A stretch of 41,618 nt of DNA from Firmicutes bacterium UBA6132 (GTDB taxonomy: Bacteria; Bacillota_A; Clostridia; Tissierellales; Sedimentibacteraceae): positions 1 to 41,618 of the forward strand of contig DIVM01000049.1 in assembly GCA_002435835.1 (NCBI GenBank), given 5' to 3'. The notes beneath the pieces are model-generated. The model saw only the letters and a list, made by a program, of their open reading frames with translations. It was not told the DNA's origin and did not search any database. Shown here piece by piece: positions 17,689 through 26,262 of the stretch. How positions within the stretch are numbered: the first letter of the stretch is position 1; every line of letters starts with the position of its first letter. Both the position numbers and the translations under genes were made by a program.

Positions 17689-19041
17689 ATGGCTAATGTA
17701 AAGGTATTTATTCCTTATGGAGCAGTTGGTCTGAATTGTACAGAGGAAGCTTTCGAGGCAGGGCTGGCTATGATGCCGGATATTATCTCCAGCGATGCCG
17801 GTTCTACAGATTCCGGTCCTTATTATCTGGGCTCCGGTCACGGAAAATATTCTTTTAGGGACGTAAAAAGAGATCTAAAGCGTATGGTGCTGGGAGCACA
17901 CAAGCTGGGAATTCCCATGACGATCGGTTCTGCTGGAACCTGCGGTTCAGATTTGGGCGTGGATATGGCGTATGAGCTGATCAAAGAGATCTGCGAGGAT
18001 GCCGGCATTCACAAAAAGATTGCAAAACTATATTCCCAGCAGGATTCAGAGGTAATCAAGCAGAAATATCGTGATGGCAAGGTAACTGCTTTGAATGGTG
18101 CACCGGATATTTCAGAAAAAACATTTGACGAGTGCAGCACAATAGTGGCAATGCTCGGCGCAGAGGCTTATCAGGAAGCATTCAAACAGGGTGCAGATAT
18201 CATAATCGGCGGCCGTTCAACAGATACCGCAGTGATGGCAGCATATCCACTGATGAAAGGCTGTGATCCGGCATCCTGCTGGCATGCGGCAAAAACTGTG
18301 GAGTGCGGCGGTGTCTGCACAAGCGCTGGGCTGCCTGGAGGCGTATTTATGGAAGTCGATAAGAAAGGTTTTACTATTAAATCCGTAGCACCGGGCAGTA
18401 CAGTTTCACCATATTCTGTTTCTGCCCACCTTCTTTATGAAAATTCAAATCCGATCCAGCTGATAGAACCGGGGATCCGAATTGACACCACTACATCTGT
18501 CTATACAGCACTTTCTGACTCTGAGGTTCGTGTGGAAGGAACAAAAATTGAGTATCTTCCTTATACACTGAAGCTTGAAGGTTCAGGTCCTGTTGGCTAT
18601 CAAACTGTCAGCATGGCAGGTATCCGCGAACGCAAAGTTATGCAGGATCCGATAAAATGGGTGGAAGCTGTATCGGAAGCAGGCATGGTAAAACTGGAGA
18701 AGGCAGGAATTCCACGTGACAGCTATCATTTCTGGTTACGGCCATACGGTTATAACGGTGTTTCCGGCATGGAAGTTCCGGATGGATATGTACCGAACGA
18801 GGTATTGATGATGCTTACTGTGACTGCCGATACGCAGGAAATGGCAACACAAATCACTAAAGCATTCAATCCTTTGCTGCTGCACCACAATATTTTTGAG
18901 GGCAAGCAAATGCCGTCCTATAGTTTCATCTTCTCCCCGGCTGAAATAGAGCGCGGTGCTATCTATGAATTTAAGCTGTATCATACCGTATCAGTAGATG
19001 ATCCGTTAGAGCTGGTACGTATTGATTACGAGACGGTTTAA
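17689..19041 (+). CDS. AtuA-family (DUF1446) acyclic terpene utilisation-like protein
   Basis: A 450-residue soluble protein of the DUF1446/AtuA family. Seen motifs include SSDAGSTDSGPYYLGSGHGK near the N-terminus, PMTIGSAGTCGSDLGVDMAY, GADIIIGGRSTDTAVMAAYP and KTVECGGVCTSAG. AtuA itself is required for citronellol/geraniol catabolism in Pseudomonas, but most homologues in anaerobes have no assigned reaction. The start is ATG 17689 because the ATG at 17674 is inside the ribosome binding site ATGGAGG. DUF4387 follows by 37 bp and LysR is divergent. In two hand-counted lines of this gene G+C is 53-55 percent, well above the window average, so it is likely foreign. Confidence 0.88.
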   Translation: MANVKVFIPYGAVGLNCTEEAFEAGLAMMPDIISSDAGSTDSGPYYLGSGHGKYSFRDVKRDLKRMVLGAHKLGIPMTIGSAGTCGSDLGVDMAYELIKEICEDAGIHKKIAKLYSQQDSEVIKQKYRDGKVTALNGAPDISEKTFDECSTIVAMLGAEAYQEAFKQGADIIIGGRSTDTAVMAAYPLMKGCDPASCWHAAKTVECGGVCTSAGLPGGVFMEVDKKGFTIKSVAPGSTVSPYSVSAHLLYENSNPIQLIEPGIRIDTTTSVYTALSDSEVRVEGTKIEYLPYTLKLEGSGPVGYQTVSMAGIRERKVMQDPIKWVEAVSEAGMVKLEKAGIPRDSYHFWLRPYGYNGVSGMEVPDGYVPNEVLMMLTVTADTQEMATQITKAFNPLLLHHNIFEGKQMPSYSFIFSPAEIERGAIYEFKLYHTVSVDDPLELVRIDYETV

Positions 19042-19078
19042 ATCTGAGTGATTATTAAATATAATTCGGAGGTACGAA

Positions 19079-19384
19079 ATGAACACGATTGAAACAACTG
19101 TAAAATATATCCGCAGTAAAAATGCAGGCCCTTTCTGGCTGACTATCGATGCTTTCTGCAACAATGTAGAGGACACGGAAAAGGTTGCTGCTGCATTTGA
19201 ACGTGAAAGGAAGTTTATCGCAAAAGAATTTCAAGTGAAGGCTGATGATCTTGAAATTTACTGCCTGAAGGACATTCAGGTAGCAAAAATCAGCCTACCG
19301 AGAGTTCCGATCGAAGGAAGCAGGGATGAGCGCGATATGCATGGTGGTCAGTATTATGTGACACTGCTGGATATTCAGTGCTGA
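19079..19384 (+). CDS. DUF4387 domain-containing protein
   Basis: A 101-residue protein starting MNTIETTVKYIRSKNAGPFW and containing LTIDAFCNNVEDTEKV and PRVPIEGSRDERDMHGGQYY. This matches the small DUF4387 family, which almost always accompanies AtuA-type proteins, either as a separate gene or fused to them. A joint enzymatic role is inferred from that association. It has a good ribosome binding site, CGGAGGT, and is followed by an intrinsic terminator, ending the acquired operon. Confidence 0.87.
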   Translation: MNTIETTVKYIRSKNAGPFWLTIDAFCNNVEDTEKVAAAFERERKFIAKEFQVKADDLEIYCLKDIQVAKISLPRVPIEGSRDERDMHGGQYYVTLLDIQC

Positions 19385-19443
19385 ATGTCAAATGTACACA
19401 GGAAAATGGGTTAATCAACTATAAATTTTATCTCAAAAATTAA

Positions 19444-19468
19444 GGATAGCTATTACAGCTATCCTTTT
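19444..19468 (+). terminator. intrinsic terminator of the AtuA/DUF4387 operon
   Basis: GGATAGCT and AGCTATCC pair around ATTAC and are followed by TTTT. Confidence 0.8.
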
Positions 19469-19575
19469 AATACCGCTATTTCTCTTCCCTTTGTCCACTT
19501 AAATCCATCAGGTGCATCAATTACTGTTAACCCCTGTACTTGATTATCCAAGCCATACGATTTTAAGCATAGCAT
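19459..19575 (-). pseudogene. unrecognised C-terminal gene fragment downstream of ligD
   Basis: A minus-strand frame of 38 codons reads MLCLKSYGLDNQVQGLTVID and then APDGFKWTKGREIAVLKG before a stop that overlaps the terminator hairpin. It looks like the end of a real protein, but there is no ribosome binding site or room for a gene before it, and a stop occurs just upstream. It may be the tail of a gene lost when the G+C-rich block was inserted. Family not recognised. Confidence 0.3.
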
Positions 19576-19600
19576 ATCATATTATATGGGAAATCGCCAT

Positions 19601-22018
19601 TTATTTAAGCATCTGGTTATTCTGAAAAAAATCTTTCCAAGGGTCATTTTTGGTAATCCTCAAAAGCGCATCTTCCACATTGATGCCATCAGGGTCTACA
19701 GTATAAAGTTCATCCCAAGCAATAGGCATGGACACTCTTGCACCTTTTCTCGCTCTTAGGGAGTACGGAGCAATACTTGTAGCTCCTCTGGCGTTTCGTA
19801 TCCAGTCAATAAATATCTTGTCCGCACGCTTAGCCTTTCTCACATTGCTAGTATATCTATCAGGCCATTTATGCTCCATTACTTCAGCAACTTGTTTTGC
19901 AAAATCATGAAACTTATCCCAAGTAACAAATGGTTTTAAAGGAACGACCACATGGTACCCTTTGCCGCCACTGGTCTTGAGATATGAATTAAGCGAAAGC
20001 TCATCAAGAATAGCTTTGACATCTACTGCTCCCTGGCGCACCCTACTTAAATCCATTCCTTCATCAGGGTCCAAGTCAAAAACCATTACATCTGGCTTTT
20101 CAAGCTCATCAACACAACTTCCCCAAGTATGAAATTCCAGAGTACCCATTTGTGCTTCAGATATAAGCCCGGATATGTTCTCAATATAAAAATAGTCTTC
20201 TGATTCTTTGTTGCTACTATGAATAGGTATTGTGACGATACCTTTACTGCCTGGACTAGGATGTTTTTTATAAAAGCAAGCTTGCGATACGCCCTTAGGA
20301 CAGCGAACAATACTTAGAATCCTGTGTCTCACATATGGAAGCATGCGTTCTGAAACTTTTGAATAATAACGAATAACATCTTCCTTTGTAACTTCAGGAT
20401 CATTGAATATAACTTTGTCAGGATTTGTAATCTTAACCCCTTCAATAATAAGATCCTTTGAATTTACCATTGATTTTTCCACAGTATCCTTATCCTCATG
20501 CGCTTCCCTTTTTATATCATTAGGATTCTTATCCGTCCGTAACCCTTTAAAGCTTGCTTGCCTTAATAAATTATCATTAGTCCATTCGGCAAATTTAATT
20601 TCTGCAACAAGTTTAGGCTCAAGCCATGTAATTTTTTCATTACACCTTGGTTTAGGTACAAGTTTGAATGGCGACTCCATTTTCTTAATACTCTCAAATT
20701 TATTCTCGAGCATTTTCATGTCATTGTCACTTATACCAGTTCCTGCACGTCCGGCATATACTAATTCATCTCCCTCATAAACACCAAGGAGAAGTGAACT
20801 TACTCCTATAGTTTTTTTATCTGAAAGCGAATATCCTCCAATAACAAATTCCTGCCTTTTATCACATTTAATTTTTATCCAATCATCGCTCCTTGTGCCT
20901 GAGTAAATGGAATCGGCTTTTTTACCTATTATGCCTTCCATGCTTGATTCACAGGCTGCAGCAAGACTTTCCTTTCCGAAACCTCTGACATAACGGCTAT
21001 AATATAAGTTTTTTGGGGCACCCTTCATTAAGTTTTCAAGCATTTCTTTTCTATGGATTAAAGTTTGTTCTCGAAGATCAACTCCATCAAGGGCAAGTAG
21101 ATCAAAAACAATATATGTCAAATTTTTATTTTTGGGATTTTTCACATAATTCTGTAAAGCGTGAAAATCTGTCTTACCCGATTCATCTGTGACTGCTATT
21201 TCACCGTCCAAAACAAAAGCTCTTCCTTTAGCCCAATCAATGAGAGAAGTAGCAATATCATAATAACGCTTTGTATAATCATTGTTGTTTCTTGTTATTA
21301 ATCTAACACTGTTGCCTTCAACATATGCCATGATCCTGTAGCCATCATATTTCAACTCATAAAGCCAATCCTCACCCTCAGGAACCGTCTTGACTAATTT
21401 TGCAAGCTGTACATCTGCCATGCTAAATGGATTTCGTTTAATTTTTTCGCCCTGTCCCACTTCAATTTCGGCCATTGTTCTACCGGTCCTAATACTTGTT
21501 GTAAATTCGGATATCCCATCTGTAGTCTCAACATGCTCATCCTTTTCCTTTAAAAAAAGCCAGTTATCTTTAGTATCGCCTGCTTTAGCTTTCAACTTAA
21601 CCAAAGCCCACTTTCCCTTTAGCCTTCTTCCCTTTAGAATAAATTTAAGCATCCCTTCACTAAGACCTTCTTCAACATTACCATAAGGTTCCCAATATCC
21701 TTCATCCCAAAGCATGACCACTCCGCCTCCATACTCTCCCTTAGGAATAGTCCCTTCAAAATTTCTGTATTCCAATGGGTGGTTTTCCACCTGTACTGCG
21801 AGCCTCTTGTCACGAGTATCATAGGAAGGACCCTTGGGTACAGCCCAGCTTAAAAGAACTCCATTCCATTCCAGACGCAAATCGTAATGATCTCTGCGAG
21901 CCATATGATGCTGAACCACAAATCCCAATTCCACATCAGAATTTTCTGTTTTTCCTTCTGGCTCTAAAGTTATATCAAAATTTCTTTTTTGGTTGTACTC
22001 ATTTAATTGTGCAGTCAT
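19601..22018 (-). CDS. ligD: multifunctional DNA ligase D (phosphoesterase-ligase-polymerase)
   Basis: An 805-residue ATP-dependent NHEJ ligase with domains in the order PE-LIG-POL, as in Pseudomonas LigD (mycobacteria have POL first). The 3'-phosphoesterase domain (about residues 25-150) has VVQHHMARRDHYDLRLEWNG and WAVPKGPS. The ligase domain (about 205-495) has the lysine motif ELKYDGYRIM (nucleotidylated Lys about 223), FVLDGEIA, EGIIGKK and WIKIK. The primase-polymerase domain (about 525-800) has KGVSQACFYKKHP, the catalytic DLDPDEG (Asp 648 and 650) and TSGGKGYHVVVPL. All key residues look intact. It starts 3 nt after the Ku stop, with a weak ribosome binding site, so translation is probably coupled to ku. 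Ku and LigD rejoin double-strand breaks, in related spore formers often in dormant or germinating cells. Confidence 0.95.
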   Translation of the reverse strand: MTAQLNEYNQKRNFDITLEPEGKTENSDVELGFVVQHHMARRDHYDLRLEWNGVLLSWAVPKGPSYDTRDKRLAVQVENHPLEYRNFEGTIPKGEYGGGVVMLWDEGYWEPYGNVEEGLSEGMLKFILKGRRLKGKWALVKLKAKAGDTKDNWLFLKEKDEHVETTDGISEFTTSIRTGRTMAEIEVGQGEKIKRNPFSMADVQLAKLVKTVPEGEDWLYELKYDGYRIMAYVEGNSVRLITRNNNDYTKRYYDIATSLIDWAKGRAFVLDGEIAVTDESGKTDFHALQNYVKNPKNKNLTYIVFDLLALDGVDLREQTLIHRKEMLENLMKGAPKNLYYSRYVRGFGKESLAAACESSMEGIIGKKADSIYSGTRSDDWIKIKCDKRQEFVIGGYSLSDKKTIGVSSLLLGVYEGDELVYAGRAGTGISDNDMKMLENKFESIKKMESPFKLVPKPRCNEKITWLEPKLVAEIKFAEWTNDNLLRQASFKGLRTDKNPNDIKREAHEDKDTVEKSMVNSKDLIIEGVKITNPDKVIFNDPEVTKEDVIRYYSKVSERMLPYVRHRILSIVRCPKGVSQACFYKKHPSPGSKGIVTIPIHSSNKESEDYFYIENISGLISEAQMGTLEFHTWGSCVDELEKPDVMVFDLDPDEGMDLSRVRQGAVDVKAILDELSLNSYLKTSGGKGYHVVVPLKPFVTWDKFHDFAKQVAEVMEHKWPDRYTSNVRKAKRADKIFIDWIRNARGATSIAPYSLRARKGARVSMPIAWDELYTVDPDGINVEDALLRITKNDPWKDFFQNNQMLK

Positions 22019-22021
22019 AGC

Positions 22022-22795
22022 TTACGCCGATTCTTTGTCTTTCTGAGCTTTATCTACACTTGCTCTTAGAGCTTCCATAAGGTCAATTACTTTGCCAGGA
22101 CTTTCAGACTCTGCAGCAACAACCTCTTTTCCAGAAACTTTTGTCTCAATTAGCTCGCGTAGTCTCCACTGGTATTCATCTTTGTATTTGGATGGGTCGA
22201 ATGGTGTATCCATGGAATTAATAAGCATTTTTGCCATATTAAACTCCTGCTCGGATACTTCAGGCTTATTATATTGTTTTTGAAGCTCTTTAATTTCATC
22301 AGCATAAAACATGGTAGAAATGAGTATACCATCCTCCCGAGGAATTATTGCCATAAGTGTGTCCTTGGTACCCATAACAGTTTTGCCTATAGCTATTTTC
22401 TGTTCAGCCATAAGTGATGAGCGCAACAACTCAAAGGCCTTTTCACCACCTGCCTCGGGTGCGACCTGATATGTTTTTTCATAGTAAACAGGTGAAATCT
22501 GATTTAATTGTGCGAAGTGCAAAATTTGAATTGATTTTTCTTTTTCTGTTTTTATTTTTTCAATTTCTTCATCTGTTATTACTACATATTTTTCCTTATC
22601 ATACTCGAATCCTTTTACAATGTCTTTTGTACTAATTTCCTTACCACAGTGGGCGCAGCTCTTCTTATATCGAATACGGCTATTGTCTTCCTTATGTAAC
22701 TGATTGAAATGTATATCATTGTCCTGTGTGGCTGTATACATGGCAATTGGAATAGCCACCATTCCAAAAGTTATAACTGATTTACGTGATATCAT
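22022..22795 (-). CDS. ku: Ku protein (non-homologous end joining)
   Basis: A 257-residue bacterial Ku homologue starting MISRKSVITFGMVAIPIAMY. It contains the conserved beta-barrel region and CAHCGKEISTKDIVKGFEYD, with a CxxC that is a family variant, KYVVITDEEI, and the C-terminal arm YKDEYQWRLRELIETK, which in other Ku proteins contacts LigD. The last 25 residues are basic and acidic, typical of the variable Ku tail. It is a ring homodimer that threads onto DNA ends and recruits LigD, encoded directly downstream. AGGTGTTTTACTATG provides the ribosome binding site. Confidence 0.95.
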   Translation of the reverse strand: MISRKSVITFGMVAIPIAMYTATQDNDIHFNQLHKEDNSRIRYKKSCAHCGKEISTKDIVKGFEYDKEKYVVITDEEIEKIKTEKEKSIQILHFAQLNQISPVYYEKTYQVAPEAGGEKAFELLRSSLMAEQKIAIGKTVMGTKDTLMAIIPREDGILISTMFYADEIKELQKQYNKPEVSEQEFNMAKMLINSMDTPFDPSKYKDEYQWRLRELIETKVSGKEVVAAESESPGKVIDLMEALRASVDKAQKDKESA

Positions 22796-22859
22796 AGTAA
22801 AACACCTCCAACCATATTGTTTCCAATTAAACTACAAGTATTCTGTACTGAATAAAAAA

Positions 22860-23000
22860 CACCTTTTTTGCAAAATTTTCCACTTGACTATTTTTATAAT
22901 TAATGTAATAATATTATTACGTATATATTGGTGCCAAACCATATAACTAAAAATGAGCCTTAAAGTGTTGAACACATTTTAAGGCTCATTTTCTTTTATA
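22860..23000 (+). ncRNA. candidate small RNA / dispersed repeat, copy 2
   Basis: This is a second copy of the 15041-15180 element, alike over roughly 140 nt (about three quarters of positions by eye). It has TTGACT followed about 17 bp later by A+T-rich -10-like bases, TATTGGTGCCAAACC, and a hairpin at 22950-22992 in which ATGAGCCTTAAA pairs with TTTTAAGGCTCAT, followed by TTCTTTTA. It lies upstream of ku on the opposite strand. No protein is encoded. Confidence 0.5.
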
Positions 23001-23025
23001 ATTTTGCATAAAGTCTATAAAACAC

Positions 23026-23050
23026 AAAAATGGCCTACGGGGCCATTTTT
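23026..23050. terminator. bidirectional terminator hairpin
   Basis: AAAAATGGCC and GGCCATTTTT pair around a 5-nt loop. It can serve the minus-strand PTS-IIC-like gene (stop at 23190) and anything transcribed rightwards. A second small hairpin, GGTTATT/AATAACC, follows at about 23101-23119. Confidence 0.7.
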
Positions 23051-23189
23051 GTAATGTATATATTCACAAAGGGGGTTTGGAATATAAATTGGTTAAAGGG
23101 TTATTGGGGGAATAACCGAAAGAAATTATAACAAATTTATTTCTTTATTGCAAGCGTTTTAATTTTTTTCTTAAAGTATATAATCATTT

Positions 23190-24230
23190 TTAAATATCTA
23201 ATTTTAAATCACCATCTTTAATCCAGTTTTTCCTTCTCATAACTTCACAAATTATAGGAGTAAGAACTGCAGGTATTATTATGTATAAAATTAAAATACC
23301 AAGCCACATCATCAGGCCTCCCTTACCTGCCGAGTCCATTGTAGACACTGTTTCAATCAAACCTACAAAACCACTGGTACCCATACCTGAACCTATTGGA
23401 GAATTCTCCATTTGAAAAACTAATGTAGCCATTGGCCCTGTAATAGCAGAAACTATTGTAGGGGGTATCCATATCCTCCAATTTCTTACGATATTTGGGA
23501 CCTGAAGCATTGATGTTCCTATTCCTTGTGCAGCAATTCCTCCCCATCCGTTTTCCTTGAAACTCATTGAAGCAAATCCAACCATTTGAGCACAACATCC
23601 TGCAGTTGCTGCGCCACCGGCTATCCCTGAAAGTCCAAGCATCATGCAAAGAGCTGCACTGCTGATTGGTAAGGTAAGTACCATTCCAACAATAACAGAA
23701 ACCAGTACTCCCATTAATAATGGTCTTAATGTTGTAGCGTACATAATTAAATTACCTGTTGCTGTCATAAATGCACCAATGGCTGGCCCAATAGCAGAAC
23801 CAATAAAAACACCTACAATAATTGTAACTCCAGGAGTTAATATTATATCTATCTTAGTTTCCTTTGACACAAGCTTGCCAAACTCTGCTCCTATTAATGC
23901 AGCAATAAATGCTCCTGCCGGACCGCCTAGAGCATTACCCGCTGTCCCAGTTATTACAGAAGCAAACAATACAAACTGAGGCGATTTTAATGAATAAGCA
24001 ACTGCAACTCCAATGGCAGCACCTGTCATTTCTTTCGCTATAGGCCAAATAACTTTACTTAAAAATGGAATATTAAGCTTGATTCCTATAGTATTCAATA
24101 TTGTACCTATCAACAAAGATGCAAATAGCCCTCCTGCCATTGACCCCAGTGCATCAATCAAATACCTTTGAACAGAAATTTCAATATCCTTTCTCTTTAA
24201 AAAAGCTTTTACACCATTATCCTTTTTCAT
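23190..24230 (-). CDS. PTS transporter subunit IIC-like membrane protein (EIIC family 2)
   Basis: A 346-residue, very hydrophobic protein with about 9-10 membrane segments, starting MKKDNGVKAFLKRKDIEISV. Repeated Gly/Ala-rich stretches such as GTAGNALGGPAGAFIAALIG and GVFIGSAIGPAIGAFMTATG, plus SGIAGGAATAGCCAQMVGFA, match the PTS_EIIC_2 family. No IIA or IIB gene, HPr-like gene or regulator is adjacent. It could be an orphan IIC that works with subunits encoded elsewhere, or a transporter that no longer uses phosphoenolpyruvate. Substrate unknown. Confidence 0.8.
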   Translation of the reverse strand: MKKDNGVKAFLKRKDIEISVQRYLIDALGSMAGGLFASLLIGTILNTIGIKLNIPFLSKVIWPIAKEMTGAAIGVAVAYSLKSPQFVLFASVITGTAGNALGGPAGAFIAALIGAEFGKLVSKETKIDIILTPGVTIIVGVFIGSAIGPAIGAFMTATGNLIMYATTLRPLLMGVLVSVIVGMVLTLPISSAALCMMLGLSGIAGGAATAGCCAQMVGFASMSFKENGWGGIAAQGIGTSMLQVPNIVRNWRIWIPPTIVSAITGPMATLVFQMENSPIGSGMGTSGFVGLIETVSTMDSAGKGGLMMWLGILILYIIIPAVLTPIICEVMRRKNWIKDGDLKLDI

Positions 24231-24487
24231 TTACATACTCCTCGAATAATTTGATTAATGAAAATTTACCTGTTTTATACTTTCTATCAAATTATATAAA
24301 ATATACATTTTTAAAGCAAGAAAAAAGAAAACTATGTAAAATTCTCTTAAGAATGAATCGTTCAATACAGAAATCATCTTCTTACTTTATAATTCCTTTT
24401 TTAAAGAGTTAACAGTTACTAAAAAAAATGTAACCATACCTTTTTCAATTCATACTATAAAATAGCGTTATGAAATGGAGGTTTTAA

Positions 24488-25324
24488 ATGGTTGAATATT
24501 TATCGCAGTATAATTTGATTTGGCTTGGTATAATCGCAAGTATGGCTGCTGGATTAGCTACAGGAATAGGTGCAATTCCTATTTTCTTCACCAGAAATAT
24601 CACCAGAAAATTATTAGATGCTCTTTTAGGTGTAGCGGCTGGGGTAATGCTTGCAACTACATCATTCAGTCTAATAGTCCCTGCTATCGAAAAAGGTGGT
24701 GGTGGTGTTCCAGGAGCCACAATCACATTGATTGGTATTTTATGTGGAGGTTTTTTCATTGACTTTATAGATAGATATTTCCCCGATACTAATTTGCTTA
24801 CAAATGCAATAAACGGAACGGAAGTAATTGAAAATAGTTTTAAAAAAACCTTTCCCATAAGTATCAATATGAATCCCAGATTGCGTAAGGTATGGCTTTT
24901 TGTTATTGCTATTACAATACATAATTTCCCTGAAGGATTAGCAGTGGGTGTGGGTTTTGGTGATGGTGATATTGCTAATGGAATAAGTCTTGCAATAGGA
25001 ATTGGTCTGCAAAATCTTCCTGAAGGTCTGGCAGTAGCTTTGCCCCTTGTAAGGGAAAAATATTCAGTTAGAAAAGCATTTTTGATTGCATTAACTACAG
25101 GGCTGGTTGAACCTATAGGTGGACTTTTGGGTGTTGGACTTGTACAGATTGCAAGACCTGTTCTACCGTTTGCTATGGCTTTTGCCGCCGGAGCAATGCT
25201 CTTCGTAATCAGTCATGAAATTATACCTGAAACCCAAAACCATGAAGGGCATTCTAAACTTGCCACTCATGCATTGCTAATAGGTTTTGTAGTTATGATG
25301 TTTTTAGACAACACTCTGGGTTAA
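24488..25324 (+). CDS. ZIP family metal (zinc) transporter
   Basis: A 278-residue membrane protein with about 8 transmembrane segments. The ZIP signatures are clear: IHNFPEGLAVGVGFGD in helix 4 and GIGLQNLPEGLAVALPLV in helix 5, whose His, Asn and Glu line the binuclear metal site, and a later FVISHEIIPET. The N-terminal half contains GAIPIFF and LGVAAGVMLATTSFSLIVPA. It imports Zn2+ or another divalent metal into the cytoplasm. GGAGG precedes the ATG. It is followed by the regulated promoter of the NifX-like gene at 25553, so metal supply and that system may be linked only by position. Confidence 0.92.
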   Translation: MVEYLSQYNLIWLGIIASMAAGLATGIGAIPIFFTRNITRKLLDALLGVAAGVMLATTSFSLIVPAIEKGGGGVPGATITLIGILCGGFFIDFIDRYFPDTNLLTNAINGTEVIENSFKKTFPISINMNPRLRKVWLFVIAITIHNFPEGLAVGVGFGDGDIANGISLAIGIGLQNLPEGLAVALPLVREKYSVRKAFLIALTTGLVEPIGGLLGVGLVQIARPVLPFAMAFAAGAMLFVISHEIIPETQNHEGHSKLATHALLIGFVVMMFLDNTLG

Positions 25325-25450
25325 AGTTATTACAACTCACTTTCATGTTGACGACCATGTGTAAGTCTGTCCTCTTTCGGGTATATTATCATATTAAGCT
25401 TCTTACTACGCAGTAGGCTTATCTTCATTTACGAATATTGCAAATAGTTA

Positions 25451-25501
25451 TTGACATATGTTATTCATGTATTATAATAAGTCTATAAGGCGCATATGTC
25501 A
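25451..25501 (+). promoter_or_regulatory. promoter with paired CATATG operators (site set A)
   Basis: TTGACA (25451-25456), 16 bp, TATAAT (25473-25478). One operator half, GTTATTGACATATG (25447-25460), overlaps the -35; its exact inverse, CATATGTCAATAAC, is at 25493-25506, just past the start site. CATATG centres are 38 bp apart. It drives the NifX-like gene at 25553. The same layout recurs at 30117-30166 and 32585-32634. Confidence 0.85.
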
Positions 25502-25552
25502 ATAACGATATATGGAAAATAAAACTTATGCTATTTTATCGGAGGTTTTTAT

Positions 25553-25912
25553 ATGAAAATTGCATTACCATCTCGACAGAATCTAATTGATGATCATTTT
25601 GGCCACTGCGAATATTTTACCGTTTTTACAATCAACAATAATAAAGAAATAGTCGCTCAGGAAACCCTCGCCTCACCTGCAGGCTGTGGTTGTAAATCCA
25701 ATATAGCACAAACTCTTTCAGAAATAGGTGTAAAGATTATGCTTGCAGGAAATATGGGAGAAGGTGCAGTTAATGTATTAAACAACTCAGGCATAGAAGT
25801 ATTACGTGGATGTTCTGGTGATGTTAAAGATGTAGTTCTTAAATGGCTTGATGGATCTCTTGTTGACTCTGGTGACTCCTGCCATGAACATGAGCACGGA
25901 TGCCATAATTAA
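25553..25912 (+). CDS. NifX/NafY-like (dinitrogenase iron-molybdenum cofactor family) protein
   Basis: A 119-residue protein of the NifB/NifX cofactor-binding fold, beginning MKIALPSRQNLIDDHFGHCEYF. HFGHCEYF is the usual metal-cofactor loop, followed by AGCGCKSN and GNMGEGAVNVL, and it ends in a metal-binding-looking tail, SCHEHEHGCHN. No nitrogenase genes are present, so the role is probably carrying an iron-sulfur or other metal cluster. The tail closely resembles that of the Mrp fusion protein encoded at 26263-27474. It has its own promoter with two GACATATG-type operators and a terminator 25 nt after the stop. Confidence 0.9.
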   Translation: MKIALPSRQNLIDDHFGHCEYFTVFTINNNKEIVAQETLASPAGCGCKSNIAQTLSEIGVKIMLAGNMGEGAVNVLNNSGIEVLRGCSGDVKDVVLKWLDGSLVDSGDSCHEHEHGCHN

Positions 25913-25933
25913 TATCAAAAAATTCATTTTGCT

Positions 25934-25971
25934 AAAAAGGCCTTTAACCCAAGTGGTTTTAAGGCTTTTTT
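25934..25971 (+). terminator. intrinsic terminator of the NifX-like gene
   Basis: AAAAAGGCCTT...AAGGCTTTTT with an AACC/GGTT inner stem around CAAGT, followed by T residues. It may work in both directions. Confidence 0.8.
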
Positions 25972-26262
25972 ACTAAATAAAAATAACCACCCGTTGAAAT
26001 GGATGATTTATTCTATCCCTGTAAATGTACACCTATAACTGAACTTTATTATGCCACTATTAAAGAAAACACAAATGCTTCTGTATTTCTTATTATACTT
26101 AGCTATTGGTATACTAACTACAAATCAAGGGAATTTATATAAAATTTGCTGTACAACATATTCAAATTAAACCCTCATAATTTAAAACAGAGCAGAAAAT
26201 GTATGATACAATCGCTGCTTCTATTTTAAATGTTATTTTTAATTTAGCTCGTTCAAATTTAT
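25972..26262. other. intergenic region between convergent units
   Basis: About 290 bases without a recognised gene. The right part holds an AGCAG/CTGCT hairpin (26191-26219) with an inner GTAT/ATAC stem; on the minus strand it is followed by CTGTTTT and may end the ATPase operon. A 40-codon plus-strand frame from 26052 has no ribosome binding site. Confidence 0.4.

Noticed and set aside
26052..26174. 40-codon plus-strand frame starting MPLLKKTQML
   Set aside because: No ribosome binding site, no family resemblance, and it lies between converging terminators.
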